A DNA stretch of 57,262 nucleotides from Streptomyces sp. CBMA123 (GCF_014596465.1 NZ_MECK01000179.1:1-57262); one strand, 5' to 3'. Positions 26,641 to 35,845 are shown, counted from the stretch's first letter. The notes: generated by a model from the sequence alone, not told the origin. Made by a program: numbers and translations.

Positions 26641-28044
26641 TCAGATCGGCAGCCGCGCGACCAGCAGCCGGCCCTCCATGGTGACCCCGCCGTCCATCGC
26701 CACCGCCAGGTCGTCCGCGTACACGTACGGCCCCGGGATGTGCGGCGGCTGCCCGTCGTCCGCGTGCACCGCGCCGGTGAGGTACGGGATCGGGCTGTGC
26801 CCGTGCACGATCCGGGAGCCGCCGAAGGTGTCGAGCAGCTCGTGGACGGCCGTCGGCCCGGCGTCGCCGCGGAAGGCGAAGCGCTTGGTGAAGCGGCGGA
26901 AGCAGTCCCACCACTCGTCCACGCTGCCGTCGGCGAGCAGGCTGTGCACCGCGTCGTTGACGTCGGGGATGGACTCGCCGTACTCCAGGTACGCGGTGGT
27001 GTCGGAGTGCAGCAGCAGGTGCCCGTCCTCCAGGCCCATGGCGGGCAGCCGGGAGAGCCAGCTGATGTGGTGGGCCTCCAGCCGGTCCAGGTCGTTCTGC
27101 TGGCCGCCGTTGAGCCGCCAGGCGGCGAGGAAGGAGGCGGTGCCCGCGGTGGACTGGACGGGCTCGTCGCCGTACCTGGCGGCGCCGAGGAAGAGCAGTT
27201 CGTGATTGCCCATCAGGGCGCGGCAGTAGCCACCGGCGGCGGCGGCCTCGGCGGCGAGCTGCATGACCAGGTCGATGACGCCGATGCCGTCCGGGCCGCG
27301 GTCGGTGAAGTCGCCGAGGAACCAGATCCGGGCGCGGCCGGCCGACCAGTGGCCGTCGGCGTCGATCAGGCCCTGGTGGTGCAGTTCGGTGCGCAGTTCC
27401 TCGAGGTAGCCGTGCACGTCGCCGACGACGTAGACCGGGCCGGGCGGCTCGCCGGGGCCGGGGGCCGGGTACGGGTAGGTCGGCGCGGCGGGGTCGGGCA
27501 GCGGCGGACCGAGTTCGATGGTCGGCGGGTCGTCGCGGTCGGCGAGCTGGTCGGTGAGCTGCCCCGGGTGCTGCTCGGTGAGCTGGAGGGCCGGGGAGGG
27601 CTGGTCGGGCAGGGTGGGCTCGTAGCCGGGGTGCTCCTGGGACTCGTACCCGGAGTGGTCCTGGGCGTCGTAGCCGGGGTGGTCCTGGGCGTCGTAGCCG
27701 CCCTCGTAACCGCCCTGTCCCTGGCCCTGTGCCTGGCCCTGTCCATGGCCCTGTCCCTGGCCCTGGGGGGAGAACAGCGGTGACTGGTCGGCCGGCCCCT
27801 GGTCGGTGCCGACCGCCTGGGCGTGCACGGTGTGTCCGTGTCCCTGGCCGTCGGGCCAGTGCTGCTCCAGGTAGCGGGCGCCGCCGTAGCCGCTGTAGGT
27901 CTCCGCTTCGTACGGGGTGTTCTGGTAGCCCGGGGCGGGCTCGGGTTCGTAGTAGGTGCCGTACGGCAGCACGTCGAGGTCCGGCTGGTGGCGGGGGCCT
28001 GAGTGGGGGTGCTCAGGTCCGGGGAAGCGGTCCTCGGGTGTCAT
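26641..28044 (-). CDS. Metallophosphoesterase with a disordered Gly/Gln-rich N-terminus
   Basis: A 467-aa protein. The C-terminal 280 residues are a calcineurin-like phosphoesterase with all metal motifs: VYVVGDVHGYLEEL, IWFLGDFTDRGPDG, ALMGNHELLFLG, LLLHSDTTAY and IVHGHSPIPYL. The first 170 residues are low complexity, with GQGQGHGQGQ runs and the repeat YDAQDHPG/YDAQDHSG/YESQEHPG, as in intrinsically disordered adaptors. The ATG at 28044 has a weak site (GGGCGA), but TATGAT just upstream suggests a nearly leaderless message. The substrate may be a phosphoprotein or nucleotide; it is unknown. Confidence 0.85.
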   Translation of the reverse strand: MTPEDRFPGPEHPHSGPRHQPDLDVLPYGTYYEPEPAPGYQNTPYEAETYSGYGGARYLEQHWPDGQGHGHTVHAQAVGTDQGPADQSPLFSPQGQGQGHGQGQAQGQGQGGYEGGYDAQDHPGYDAQDHSGYESQEHPGYEPTLPDQPSPALQLTEQHPGQLTDQLADRDDPPTIELGPPLPDPAAPTYPYPAPGPGEPPGPVYVVGDVHGYLEELRTELHHQGLIDADGHWSAGRARIWFLGDFTDRGPDGIGVIDLVMQLAAEAAAAGGYCRALMGNHELLFLGAARYGDEPVQSTAGTASFLAAWRLNGGQQNDLDRLEAHHISWLSRLPAMGLEDGHLLLHSDTTAYLEYGESIPDVNDAVHSLLADGSVDEWWDCFRRFTKRFAFRGDAGPTAVHELLDTFGGSRIVHGHSPIPYLTGAVHADDGQPPHIPGPYVYADDLAVAMDGGVTMEGRLLVARLPI

Positions 28045-28182
28045 TCGCCCATCATAGGAAGACCACTCTCCCGCCGTCGTCACCTGGTGGGTATCCAATC
28101 CTCCGGAGCGTCAGCCGGGCGGTCCCGCAAGGTCCGTTTTGTCCCGGCTCGGTAGGGTCTCGTGGGGTCTCGCCGCCGTGGT

Positions 28183-28222
28183 GGGGGCTTCTCAGGGGGC
28201 CTCCGGGGGCCTCTCGGGGGGG
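28183..28222 (+). other. Potential G-quadruplex motif
   Basis: Four G-runs lie on the plus strand: G5 (28183), G5 (28195), G5 (28205) and G7 (28216-28222), separated by 7, 5 and 6 nt. The motif lies in the gap between two minus-strand genes, in the upstream region of the metallophosphoesterase gene. Confidence 0.6.
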
Positions 28223-28276
28223 TGTCCCGGGCTTCCCGGAGGGCTTCCGGGGGGGCGTGGCGCGGGCTTTCCGCGC

Positions 28277-28308
28277 GGGGCGGGTGAGGTCCGGGCCTCA
28301 CCCGCCCC
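28277..28308 (-). terminator. Terminator of the LacI regulator gene
   Basis: GGGGCGGGTGAGG (28277-28289) pairs perfectly with CCTCACCCGCCCC (28296-28308) around a 6-nt loop. It directly abuts the LacI stop codon at 28309-28311. Confidence 0.85.
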
Positions 28309-29466
28309 CTACACCTCGCCCGGCGGCCGGGGCGGGCTGACGGTGGTGCGCGGGCTCCGTCGCTGGGAGGAGGCGCGGACGATCAGCTCGGTCGGCATCA
28401 GGGTGCCGGGCGGCGGCCCGGTGCCGGCGGTGCGGAAGCGCGGTGGGAAGAGCCGGGCGATGTCCACGCCCGTCCCGGAGTCGACTCCCTCGATGGCGTC
28501 GATGAGCAGGTTGACGACGGTGGTGCCGATCTTGCGCGGCTTGAGCGAGAGGGTGGTGATCGGCGGTTCGGTGGTCGCGTAGACGTCGCTCTCGCTGCAG
28601 CAGACCAGCAGCAGGTCGTCGGGCACCCGCAGGCCGTACCGGCGGGCGGCGGCGAGCAGGTCGGTGCCGTTGGGGTCGAACAGGCCGTACACGGCGTCCG
28701 GGCGGTCCGGGCGGGCGAGCAGCCGGTCGGCGGCGACGGCTCCGGCGGCCGGGTCGTGGGCCGGGTAGGCCTCGTACACCGGCTCCTGGCCGACCTTGGC
28801 GCACCAGCCGAGGTAGGCCTCGGTGGAGAGCCGGGTGTAGGTGTCGGTGCTGGTTCCGGTGAGCAGGCCGATCCGGCGGGCGCCCGCTTCGGAGAGGTGG
28901 TCGAGGATGCCGAGCACGGCGGCCTCGTGGTCGTTGTCGACCCAGGCGGTGACCGGGCAGTTGCCGGGCTTGCCGTCGCTGACCACCGGCACGCCGGACC
29001 GGTACAGCTCGCTGACCAGGGGGTCCTGGTCGGGCGGGTCGATCACCACGGTGCCGTCCAGGGCGATGTTGCCCCAGACATCGTGGCGGGAGGAGGCGGG
29101 CAGCACCACCAGCGCGTAGCCGCGGCCGAGGGCGGCGCTGGTGGCGGCCCGGGCCATCTCGGCGAAGTACGCGAACTCGGTGAAGGTGAAGGGTTCTTCG
29201 CCGTACGTCGTGACGGTCAGTCCGATCAGGCCGGACCGTCCGGTGCGCAGGGTGCGGGCGGCCGCCGAGGGGCGGTAGCCGAGGCGCTCGGCGACCTCGC
29301 GCACCCGGCTGCGGGTCTCGTCGGGTAGGCGGCCCTTTCCGTTCAGCGCATCGGAGACGGTGGTGATCGACACTCCGGCGGCTGCTGCCACATCCCGGAT
29401 GCCGGCCCGCTCCAGACGCCGTGAGGTGGTGGGCCGCCGACCGCTCTGGTTGGCTGCTGCTGTCAT
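28309..29466 (-). CDS. LacI family transcriptional regulator
   Basis: A 385-aa LacI/GalR protein. The DNA-binding headpiece is IRDVAAAAGVSITTVSDALN, then GKGRLPDETRSRVREVAERL and the hinge GYRPSAAARTLRTG. The sugar-binding-like core has the usual GLIGLTVTT ... GTVVIDPPDQD ... RIGLLTGTST. The start is the ATG at 29466; the ribosome site is poor, but TACGAT 12 nt upstream may serve as a -10 box with a very short leader. It is divergent from hisC, a conserved arrangement in Streptomyces. The effector is unknown. Confidence 0.88.
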   Translation of the reverse strand: MTAAANQSGRRPTTSRRLERAGIRDVAAAAGVSITTVSDALNGKGRLPDETRSRVREVAERLGYRPSAAARTLRTGRSGLIGLTVTTYGEEPFTFTEFAYFAEMARAATSAALGRGYALVVLPASSRHDVWGNIALDGTVVIDPPDQDPLVSELYRSGVPVVSDGKPGNCPVTAWVDNDHEAAVLGILDHLSEAGARRIGLLTGTSTDTYTRLSTEAYLGWCAKVGQEPVYEAYPAHDPAAGAVAADRLLARPDRPDAVYGLFDPNGTDLLAAARRYGLRVPDDLLLVCCSESDVYATTEPPITTLSLKPRKIGTTVVNLLIDAIEGVDSGTGVDIARLFPPRFRTAGTGPPPGTLMPTELIVRASSQRRSPRTTVSPPRPPGEV

Positions 29467-29821
29467 GGCGGACCGATCGTATGGCTCCTGCCAAGGGTCT
29501 GTGACCGGCGCATCGGGAGCCTTCGGAGATACGTTTCTCCAAGAGTGATCCCGGGTGCGCCCCTTCGATACCCTCCTGAAACCAGCCGACTTACCTCTGA
29601 CATGTGCCAAAGGAACCGGGCAGAATGGCTGATCTGCGCCTGTCACCCGTCCGGGCATCTCACTCCTACGGGTGAGGGTGGTCGGTATCGTGCAAGACAC
29701 CCGACCGGGGTGGTCCGGGCGCGCCCCGCGATCCCGGGGGCGCAGCCGGGTCCCGGGGTGCGGCGGCGATCCCGACCGTACGAGGGCGGGCCGACCGGCA
29801 GAGACACGAAGGAGTACGACC

Positions 29822-30907
29822 GTGAGCAGTGGTACCTCAGCGCAGGGCCCGCGCCTGCGCCCGAGCCTGGACGGCATCCCCACCTACAAGCCCGGCAAGC
29901 CGGCCGGCGCCGACGCCTACAAGCTGTCCTCGAACGAGAACCCGAACGACCCGCTGCCCGGCGTCCTGGAGGCGGCGGTCGCGGCGGCCGGCTCGTTCAA
30001 CCGCTACCCGGACATGGGCGTCAGCGAGCTGACCGCCGTCCTCGCCGAGCGCTTCGGCGTGCCCACCGAGCACATCGCCCTCGGCACCGGCTCGGTCGGC
30101 GTCGCCCAGTCGCTGGTGCTGGCCACCGCCGGCCCGGGCGACGAGGTGATCTTCGCCTGGCGCTCCTTCGAGGCCTACCCGATCATCACCCAGATCGCCG
30201 GCGCCACGCCCGTGCCCGTCCCGCTCAAGGCCAACGGCGACCACGACCTGGACGCGATGCTCGCCGCCGTCACCCCCGACACCCGGCTGATCTTCGTCTG
30301 CAACCCCAACAACCCCACCGGCAACGTGATCCACCGCGCCGAGCTGGAGCGCTTCCTGGACGCCGTCCCCGGCGACGTCCTGATCGTCGTCGACGAGGCG
30401 TACATCGAGTTCATCCGCGACCCCGAGGTGCCCAACGGCATCGACCTCTACCGCGACCGCCCCAACGTCTGCGTGCTGCGCACCTTCTCCAAGGCGTACG
30501 GCCTGGCCGGCCTGCGGGTCGGCTTCGCGATCGCCCACGAGCCGGTCGCGGCCGCCCTGCGCAAGACCGCCGTCCCGTTCGGCGTCAGCCAGCTCGCCCA
30601 GGACGCCGCCGTTGCCTCGCTGCGCGCCGAGGAGGCGCTGCTGGTGCGGGTGGAGGCGCTGGTCGGGGAGCGCGACCGGGTCGTCTCCGGGCTGCGCGCC
30701 CAGGGCTGGGACGTCCCGGACTCGCAGGCCAACTTCGTCTGGCTCGGGCTCGGCGAGCGCTCGGCGGACTTCGCCGCGGCCTGCGGCGAGGCCGGGGTGA
30801 TCGTCCGGCCGTTCCCGGAGGGCGTGCGGATCTCGATCGGCGAGGCCGAGGGCAACTCGATCTTCCTGGCGGTGGCGGAGGCCTTCCGCAAGGAGATCGA
30901 GGGCTGA
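29822..30907 (+). CDS. hisC: Histidinol-phosphate aminotransferase
   Basis: A 361-aa fold-type I PLP enzyme of the HisC group. [47 protein letters not shown] and the PLP-lysine motif [18 protein letters not shown] are all present, and the length is typical. GTG at 29822 follows AAGGAG by 8 nt, clearly better than upstream in-frame starts. It is isolated from other his genes, so it may be a second HisC or an aromatic/phenylalanine aminotransferase, as assigned to some actinobacterial HisC-like proteins. The 355-nt gap before it (29467-29821) carries both promoters. Confidence 0.9.
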   Translation: MSSGTSAQGPRLRPSLDGIPTYKPGKPAGADAYKLSSNENPNDPLPGVLEAAVAAAGSFNRYPDMGVSELTAVLAERFGVPTEHIALGTGSVGVAQSLVLATAGPGDEVIFAWRSFEAYPIITQIAGATPVPVPLKANGDHDLDAMLAAVTPDTRLIFVCNPNNPTGNVIHRAELERFLDAVPGDVLIVVDEAYIEFIRDPEVPNGIDLYRDRPNVCVLRTFSKAYGLAGLRVGFAIAHEPVAAALRKTAVPFGVSQLAQDAAVASLRAEEALLVRVEALVGERDRVVSGLRAQGWDVPDSQANFVWLGLGERSADFAAACGEAGVIVRPFPEGVRISIGEAEGNSIFLAVAEAFRKEIEG

Positions 30908-30913
30908 GGTCCG

Positions 30914-30990
30914 TCGGGCTTCCCGTTCTTTCCGTTCTCTCCGTTCTTCCGATTGTTCCTGTTCTTCCTGCCGTTCCCGTTCTTTCCGTT
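30914..30990 (+). repeat. Polypyrimidine repeat tract (TTCCGTTCT-like)
   Basis: Just after hisC the plus strand is almost purely C/T with isolated G and A. Degenerate 8-10-mers such as TTCCCGTTCT, TTCCGTTCT and TTCCTGTTCT are repeated about eight times. It is not coding in any convincing frame. Confidence 0.75.
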
Positions 30991-31026
30991 CGCAGGGGCG
31001 CCCTCCGTGAGGGGTGCGCCCCTGCG
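30991..31026 (+). terminator. hisC terminator hairpin
   Basis: CGCAGGGGCGC (30991-31001) and GCGCCCCTGCG (31016-31026) form a perfect 11-bp stem with a 14-nt loop. It follows the polypyrimidine tract. Confidence 0.75.
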
Positions 31027-31257
31027 GCGTTCCGGTGCCCGGGGGCTGGGGGACGGGAGTGGTTTTCTGAGGAAACCCTCCCGGATGACCGGGGATCGCT
31101 GGGAGAGCGCTGGGAGTTCGGCCAACGTCCGCCCAGGCACCGGCCAAGCTGCCCGCGCGGGGTGGGCGGTTCGGGCGGAATGCCCGGATCCGGCCGGTCA
31201 GTCTCCTCCCAGCCGGTGCCCAGGGCAGCGCAAGAGCACCCGGCGAAGCTGTGCGCC

Positions 31258-32634
31258 ATGAAGGTGCTCCCACGGCGGCGAGGTGCCGTCCTCGTCAACT
31301 CAGCGCTCGGCGTGGCTCTGCTGGGCGGTGCGGCCCTGGTGTACGCCACGGTCGACGGCAGCGGCGGCACGGCCGCCGCCAAGCCGGCCGCCCGTACGGC
31401 GACCGTGACCAAGGGGACGGTCCTGGCCACCGTGTCCGGAACCGGCACACTGGCCTCCCCGACCGACGCGGCCCAGGACTTCGCCACCGGCGGGCGGCTC
31501 ACCGCCGTCAAGGTCGCGGTGGGGGACGCCGTCAAGAAGGGCCAGGTGCTGGCGACGGTCGACACCACGGCGGCCCAGCAGCAGGTGGACGCCGCCCAGG
31601 CGGCGCTCACCACCGCGAATGCCAACCTCACCAAGGCGCAGGCCGGGGTCACCACGACGACCACCGAACCCCTGCCCGGCGCCACCACCCCTCCGTCGAA
31701 CAGCGGCGGCGGGGGCGGTGGGGGTCACGGGGCGGGCGGGAGCAGTACGCCCGCCCCGCAGACCACCACCATCACCACCACCAAGGTCGACGACGCGGCG
31801 GTGGCCCAGGCCCAGCAGCAGGTCGCGACCGCGCAGACCAACCTCACCAACGCCCAGGCGGCGCTGACCGGTACGACGCTCACCGCCTCGGTGGACGGGA
31901 CGGTCGCCTCGGTCTCGGCGAAGGTCGGGGACACGGTGGGCGCCTCGGCCTCGGGCTCCTCGGCCTCCTCCGCTTCCTCGGCCAAGTCCTCCGGGTCGAG
32001 CGCGGGTTCGGGCACCCCGAGCGGCTTCATCGTGCTGACCAACCCGACCGGGATGCAGGTCACCGCCAACTTCTCCGAGCTGGACTCGCTCAAGCTGAAG
32101 AAGGGCGAGGCGGCCACCGTCACGCTGAACGCCCAGTCCGACACCAAGCTCAACGCGACCGTCCTGTCGGTCAGTTCGCTGCCGTCGAGCAGCGGAAGCG
32201 GCGCGGCCGGCGGCTCCGCCGTCCAGTACGCGGCCACCCTGCAGCTCAACGGGGACACCAGCACCCTGCGCACCGGCCTCAGCGCCACCGTCCAGGTGAT
32301 CACCGGCGAGGCCGACAACGCGCTCTCGCTGCCGACCTCGGCGCTGTCCGGCACCGGGGCCTCGCGCACCGCGACGGTGGTGCACGAGGACGGGACCACC
32401 GCGCGGGTCGACGTCGGCGTGGGCGTCGAGGGCGACAGCACGGTGCAGGTGGTCTCCGGACTCAACCAGGGCGACAAGGTCGAACTCCCCACCACCAGCG
32501 GCAACAACGGCTTCCCGAGCGGGTCCTTCCCGGGCCTGGGCGGCGGCGGTGGCCGGGGCGGCAACGGCGGCGCGGTCGGGATCCCCGGTGGCGGCGGTGC
32601 CGGTGGCGGCAGCGGCCGGGGCGGTAAGGGCTGA
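31258..32634 (+). CDS. MacA/HlyD-like periplasmic-adaptor protein of an ABC exporter
   Basis: A 458-aa, membrane-anchored adaptor. An N-terminal signal/anchor (VNSALGVALLGGAALVYATV) precedes a split biotinyl-lipoyl-like domain (TATVTKGTVLATVSGTGTLA ... VKVAVGDAVKKGQVLATVDT). A short coiled coil follows (QQQVDAAQAALTTANANLTK, repeated after a Gly/Ser/Thr insert), then beta-barrel domains. The C-terminus is Gly-rich. It is the first gene of an operon with the ATPase (2 nt gap), the permease and a DUF5666-like protein. No strong ribosome site precedes the ATG at 31258. In a monoderm the adaptor probably feeds export into the wall space. Confidence 0.85.
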   Translation: MKVLPRRRGAVLVNSALGVALLGGAALVYATVDGSGGTAAAKPAARTATVTKGTVLATVSGTGTLASPTDAAQDFATGGRLTAVKVAVGDAVKKGQVLATVDTTAAQQQVDAAQAALTTANANLTKAQAGVTTTTTEPLPGATTPPSNSGGGGGGGHGAGGSSTPAPQTTTITTTKVDDAAVAQAQQQVATAQTNLTNAQAALTGTTLTASVDGTVASVSAKVGDTVGASASGSSASSASSAKSSGSSAGSGTPSGFIVLTNPTGMQVTANFSELDSLKLKKGEAATVTLNAQSDTKLNATVLSVSSLPSSSGSGAAGGSAVQYAATLQLNGDTSTLRTGLSATVQVITGEADNALSLPTSALSGTGASRTATVVHEDGTTARVDVGVGVEGDSTVQVVSGLNQGDKVELPTTSGNNGFPSGSFPGLGGGGGRGGNGGAVGIPGGGGAGGGSGRGGKG

Positions 32635-32636
32635 GC

Positions 32637-33434
32637 ATGCAGCACGTCATCGACAACCGCGTCCCCGCGCACCCCGTACCGGTGATCCGGATCAGCCGGC
32701 TCACCAAGTCGTACGGGCACGGCGACGCCACCGTGCACGCCCTGCGCGGCCCGTCCCGGCCCGGGACGGACGAACCGGCGGGCGTCGACCTGGACATCGA
32801 GCAGGGCGACTACGTTGCCGTGATGGGCAGTTCGGGCTCCGGCAAGTCCACCCTGATGAACATCCTCGGCTGCCTCGACGTCCCCACCTCCGGCCGCTAC
32901 CTGCTGGACGGCACCGACGTCGGCCACCTGGACGAGCAGCAGCTCGCCCTGGTCCGCAACCGCAAGATCGGCTTCGTCTTCCAGTCCTTCAACCTCGTCC
33001 CCCGCACCACCGCCCTCGCCCAGGTCGAGCTGCCGCTCGCCTACGCGGGCGTCCGGGCGGCGGAACGCCGGCGGCGGGCGCTGGCCGCGCTGTCGCTGGT
33101 CGGCCTCGGCGAGCGGTCCGGGCACAAGCCCAACCAGCTCTCCGGTGGCCAGCAGCAGCGCGTCGCGGTGGCGCGGGCGCTGGTCACGGCCCCGGCGATG
33201 CTGCTCGCGGACGAGCCGACCGGGAACCTGGACAGCCGCTCGACGGAGGACGTGCTGGGCCTGATCGACGGGCTCAACGCCACCGGCCGTACGGTCGTGC
33301 TGATCACCCACGAGGACGAGGTCGCCCGGCACGCCAAGCGGGTGCTGCGGCTGGTCGACGGACAGATCGTCAGCGACGTCCGGCAGGCGCCGGTGGACGG
33401 GCCGCCGCCCGCGATGCCGGGGGTGCCCGCATGA
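32637..33434 (+). CDS. MacB-type ABC transporter ATPase
   Basis: A 265-aa ATPase with Walker A GSSGSGKST, Q-loop FVFQSFNLVPRTTA, signature LSGGQQQRVAVARAL, Walker B MLLADEPTGNLDSRS and the switch His in VLITHEDEVARHA. This is the LolD/MacB-type set (DEPTGNLDS). An 11-residue insert (PSRPGTDEPAG) sits before the first beta strand of the core and is unusual. The stop overlaps the permease start (ATGA). Confidence 0.92.
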   Translation: MQHVIDNRVPAHPVPVIRISRLTKSYGHGDATVHALRGPSRPGTDEPAGVDLDIEQGDYVAVMGSSGSGKSTLMNILGCLDVPTSGRYLLDGTDVGHLDEQQLALVRNRKIGFVFQSFNLVPRTTALAQVELPLAYAGVRAAERRRRALAALSLVGLGERSGHKPNQLSGGQQQRVAVARALVTAPAMLLADEPTGNLDSRSTEDVLGLIDGLNATGRTVVLITHEDEVARHAKRVLRLVDGQIVSDVRQAPVDGPPPAMPGVPA

Positions 33435-34642
33435 TCCTCTGGCAGACACTCCGCTTCGCGGTCGGCGGCCTGGCCGCCAACAAGGTGCGCTCGGCGCTCA
33501 CCATGCTGGGGGTGCTGATCGGCGTCGCCTCGGTGATCCTGTTGCTGGCGGTGGGCAACGGCTCGTCCCAGGCGGTGAAGGACTCGATCACCTCGCTCGG
33601 GACCAACTCGCTGACGGTCAGCGCCGGTTCGGCGTCCGGTGGCGCGCGGGCCACGTCGTCGGTGAAGAAGCTGACGGTCGCCGACGCCAAGGCGCTGGCG
33701 AGCGACGCCGACTCCTCGGCGATCAAGTCCGTGGCGCCGGTGGTGACGACGAGCGGGACGGCGCTGTACGGGAACGTCTCGTACAGCCCCGGTTCGATCG
33801 TCGGGACGTACCCCGCCTACTTCGAGACCTCCAACCAGAAGGTCTCCCACGGCGAGTACTTCACCGATGACGACGTGCTCGGCTCCCGCAAGGTCGCGGT
33901 GCTCGGCGCCACGACCGCCAAGCAGCTGTTCGACACCGAGGACCCGGTCGGGAAGAAGATCGTGCTCGGTGGGACACCGTTCACGGTGGTGGGCGTGCTC
34001 GCCGCCAAGGGCGGCAGCGGGTTCACCGACCCCGATGACGTGGTGATCGCACCGCTGCCGACCGTGCAGAACGCGTTCACCGGATTCGGACCGGTCAACC
34101 AGATCCTGGTGCAGGCCTCCTCCGCCGACACCACGACGGCGGCGCAGTCCGACATCACCCGGGTGCTGCTCGGCACCCACGCCATCGCCGACCCGACCAA
34201 GGCCGACTTCCGGATCACCAACCAGGCGTCCCTGCTGACGGCTCGGGAGAGCACGACCAAGACCTTCACCGTGCTGCTCGGCGCGGTCGCGGCGATCTCG
34301 CTGCTCGTCGGCGGGATCGGGATCACCAACATCATGCTGGTGACGGTGACCGAGCGGACCCGCGAGATCGGCATCCGCAAGGCGCTCGGCGCCCCCCGGG
34401 CCGTGATCCTCGGGCAGTTCCTCACCGAGTCGACCCTGCTGTCGGTGATCGGCGCGGGGTTGGGCGTGGCCGCCGGGATCGTCGGCTCGCACTTCAGCAT
34501 CGTCGGCATCAAGCCGGTGGTGATCCCCGCCTCGGTGCTCGGCGCGTTCGGCATCGCCGTCGCCATCGGACTGTTCTTCGGCAGCTACCCCGCCAACCGG
34601 GCCGCCTCACTGCGGCCGATCGACGCCCTCCGGCATGAGTAG
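33431..34642 (+). CDS. MacB/FtsX-type ABC transporter permease
   Basis: A 403-aa protein with one N-terminal span (MLGVLIGVASVILLLAV), a large extracytoplasmic MacB-core domain (about residues 45-270), and three C-terminal FtsX-type spans, with GIGITNIMLVTVTERTREIG and IRKALGAPRAVILGQF between them. These are the mechanotransmission family hallmarks. With the adaptor and ATPase it should extrude peptides, lipids or macrolide-like compounds. The start codon overlaps the ATPase stop. Confidence 0.92.
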   Translation: MILWQTLRFAVGGLAANKVRSALTMLGVLIGVASVILLLAVGNGSSQAVKDSITSLGTNSLTVSAGSASGGARATSSVKKLTVADAKALASDADSSAIKSVAPVVTTSGTALYGNVSYSPGSIVGTYPAYFETSNQKVSHGEYFTDDDVLGSRKVAVLGATTAKQLFDTEDPVGKKIVLGGTPFTVVGVLAAKGGSGFTDPDDVVIAPLPTVQNAFTGFGPVNQILVQASSADTTTAAQSDITRVLLGTHAIADPTKADFRITNQASLLTARESTTKTFTVLLGAVAAISLLVGGIGITNIMLVTVTERTREIGIRKALGAPRAVILGQFLTESTLLSVIGAGLGVAAGIVGSHFSIVGIKPVVIPASVLGAFGIAVAIGLFFGSYPANRAASLRPIDALRHE

Positions 34643-34655
34643 GAGCACTTCTTCG

Positions 34656-35282
34656 ATGGAGCACGACGAACAGGTCGCCCTGCTGTCCACCCCGCCGGAC
34701 GCACGCGACGTGAGCGCGGAACTGGCCGCGCCGCCCCGGCGGAAGCTGCCCTGGCTCTCGCTGGTCCTCACGGGCGGAGTGATCGCGACCGTGGCGTTCG
34801 CGGGCGGGGTCTGGTACCAGCAGGGCAACGGGACCTCCTCCTCCGGCGCGAAGTCCGCCGCTCGGCCCGCGACCGCCGCAGGTGCCTCTGCGGGGGGCGG
34901 GTACGGCGGCGGGCAGGCGGGCGGCCGGCGCGGTGGTCAGGGTCAGGGCCAGGGCCAGGGGCAGGGCGGCGGCCAGGGTGGTGGACAGGCCGGCTTCACG
35001 CGCGGGACGGTCAAGGCCGTCGACGGGACGACGGTGTACCTGACCGACGCCAACGGCAACACCGTCAAGGTCACCACGGCCGACTCCACCAAGGTCCAGC
35101 TCAACAAGGAGGGCAAGGTCGCCGACCTCCAGCCCGGTCAGAGCGTCACCGTCGTCGGCACACCGGACTCCAACGGCGGCTACAACGCCAGCCAGCTCGT
35201 CGAGGGCGCCGCCGGCGGCTTCGGCGGTGGCGGTGGCTTCGGCGGCGGTGGCGGCGCACCCAGGAACCCGTCCGGCGGCTGA
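34656..35282 (+). CDS. Membrane-anchored protein with a DUF5666-like beta domain
   Basis: About 208 aa. A cytoplasmic N-terminus, one span (LPWLSLVLTGGVIATVAFAG) and a Gly/Gln-rich linker (GQGQGQGQ) lead to an extracytoplasmic OB-like domain (GTVKAVDGTTVYLTDANGNT ... VADLQPGQSVTVVGT) and a Gly-rich tail. The ATG at 34656 is preceded by AGGAG; an ATG at 34635 overlapping the permease stop is possible. It is the last gene of the exporter operon and may be an accessory or sensor subunit on the outer face. The domain assignment is by pattern only. Confidence 0.75.
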   Translation: MEHDEQVALLSTPPDARDVSAELAAPPRRKLPWLSLVLTGGVIATVAFAGGVWYQQGNGTSSSGAKSAARPATAAGASAGGGYGGGQAGGRRGGQGQGQGQGQGGGQGGGQAGFTRGTVKAVDGTTVYLTDANGNTVKVTTADSTKVQLNKEGKVADLQPGQSVTVVGTPDSNGGYNASQLVEGAAGGFGGGGGFGGGGGAPRNPSGG

Positions 35283-35303
35283 CCCGAACCGTCGGACGCC
35301 CGC

Positions 35304-35333
35304 GAGGCCCTCGCCTTCCCAGGCGAGGGCCTC
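35304..35333 (+). terminator. Terminator of the MacAB-like operon
   Basis: GAGGCCCTCGCCT (35304-35316) and AGGCGAGGGCCTC (35321-35333) form a perfect 13-bp stem with the 4-nt loop TCCC, 22 nt after the operon's last stop. Confidence 0.88.
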
Positions 35334-35399
35334 CGCGTGTTCAGTCGCCGTCGAGGGCGGAGTCCAGCTCGTACCAGACCACAGCGGCAGCAGGACGAC

Positions 35400-35777
35400 T
35401 CAGGAGGCGGACGGCTCGATCTCCCCCGCGAAGACGATGAACTGGTCGATGAGGCTCCGTCGCAGATGGACGACGTCCGTTCCCGCCAGGCGGGGGCCTC
35501 CGTCAGGCGTGGTGAAGACCCACTGGTACCGGGCCCATTCGTCAGGCATGTCCACCGCCGAGCAGCGCACCATCGTGCCGGGCCCCGCCGGGTGGTGCCG
35601 GATGTCCAGCACGAACCGCTCGACCGCCGCGATTCCTTCGCTGCGACCCAACGGTCCCCAGAAGACCACGTCCGAGGTCAGGGCCTGGGAGAGCAGGGCC
35701 GTCACATAGCTGTCGTCCGAGGCGTTGAACGCGGAGATGAACGTGTCGATCGCGGAGCGTGCGGTCTCTTCCTGCAT
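35400..35777 (-). CDS. SnoaL-like (NTF2-fold) protein
   Basis: A 125-aa NTF2-fold protein with AIDTFISAFNASDDSYVTAL, VVFWGPLGRSEGIAAVERFV and the C-terminal strands YQWVFTTPDGGPRLAGTDVV. It may be a polyketide-cyclase-like or steroid-isomerase-like enzyme, or a small-molecule-binding protein. The start at ATG 35777 has GGGGT nearby and a TATTAC box just upstream. It is convergent with the exporter operon and has no evident functional partner. Confidence 0.75.
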   Translation of the reverse strand: MQEETARSAIDTFISAFNASDDSYVTALLSQALTSDVVFWGPLGRSEGIAAVERFVLDIRHHPAGPGTMVRCSAVDMPDEWARYQWVFTTPDGGPRLAGTDVVHLRRSLIDQFIVFAGEIEPSAS

Positions 35778-35845
35778 ACCCCAGTAATACCAGCCGTTTC
35801 GCGTCCGCTCGTCCCACGAGCCGCCTTCCGGTCACGGTGAACCGT

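Noticed and set aside
29545..31257. Very long frame extending the exporter adaptor upstream
   Set aside because: It covers hisC in another frame and the pyrimidine tract; the ATG at 31258 begins a proper membrane anchor.
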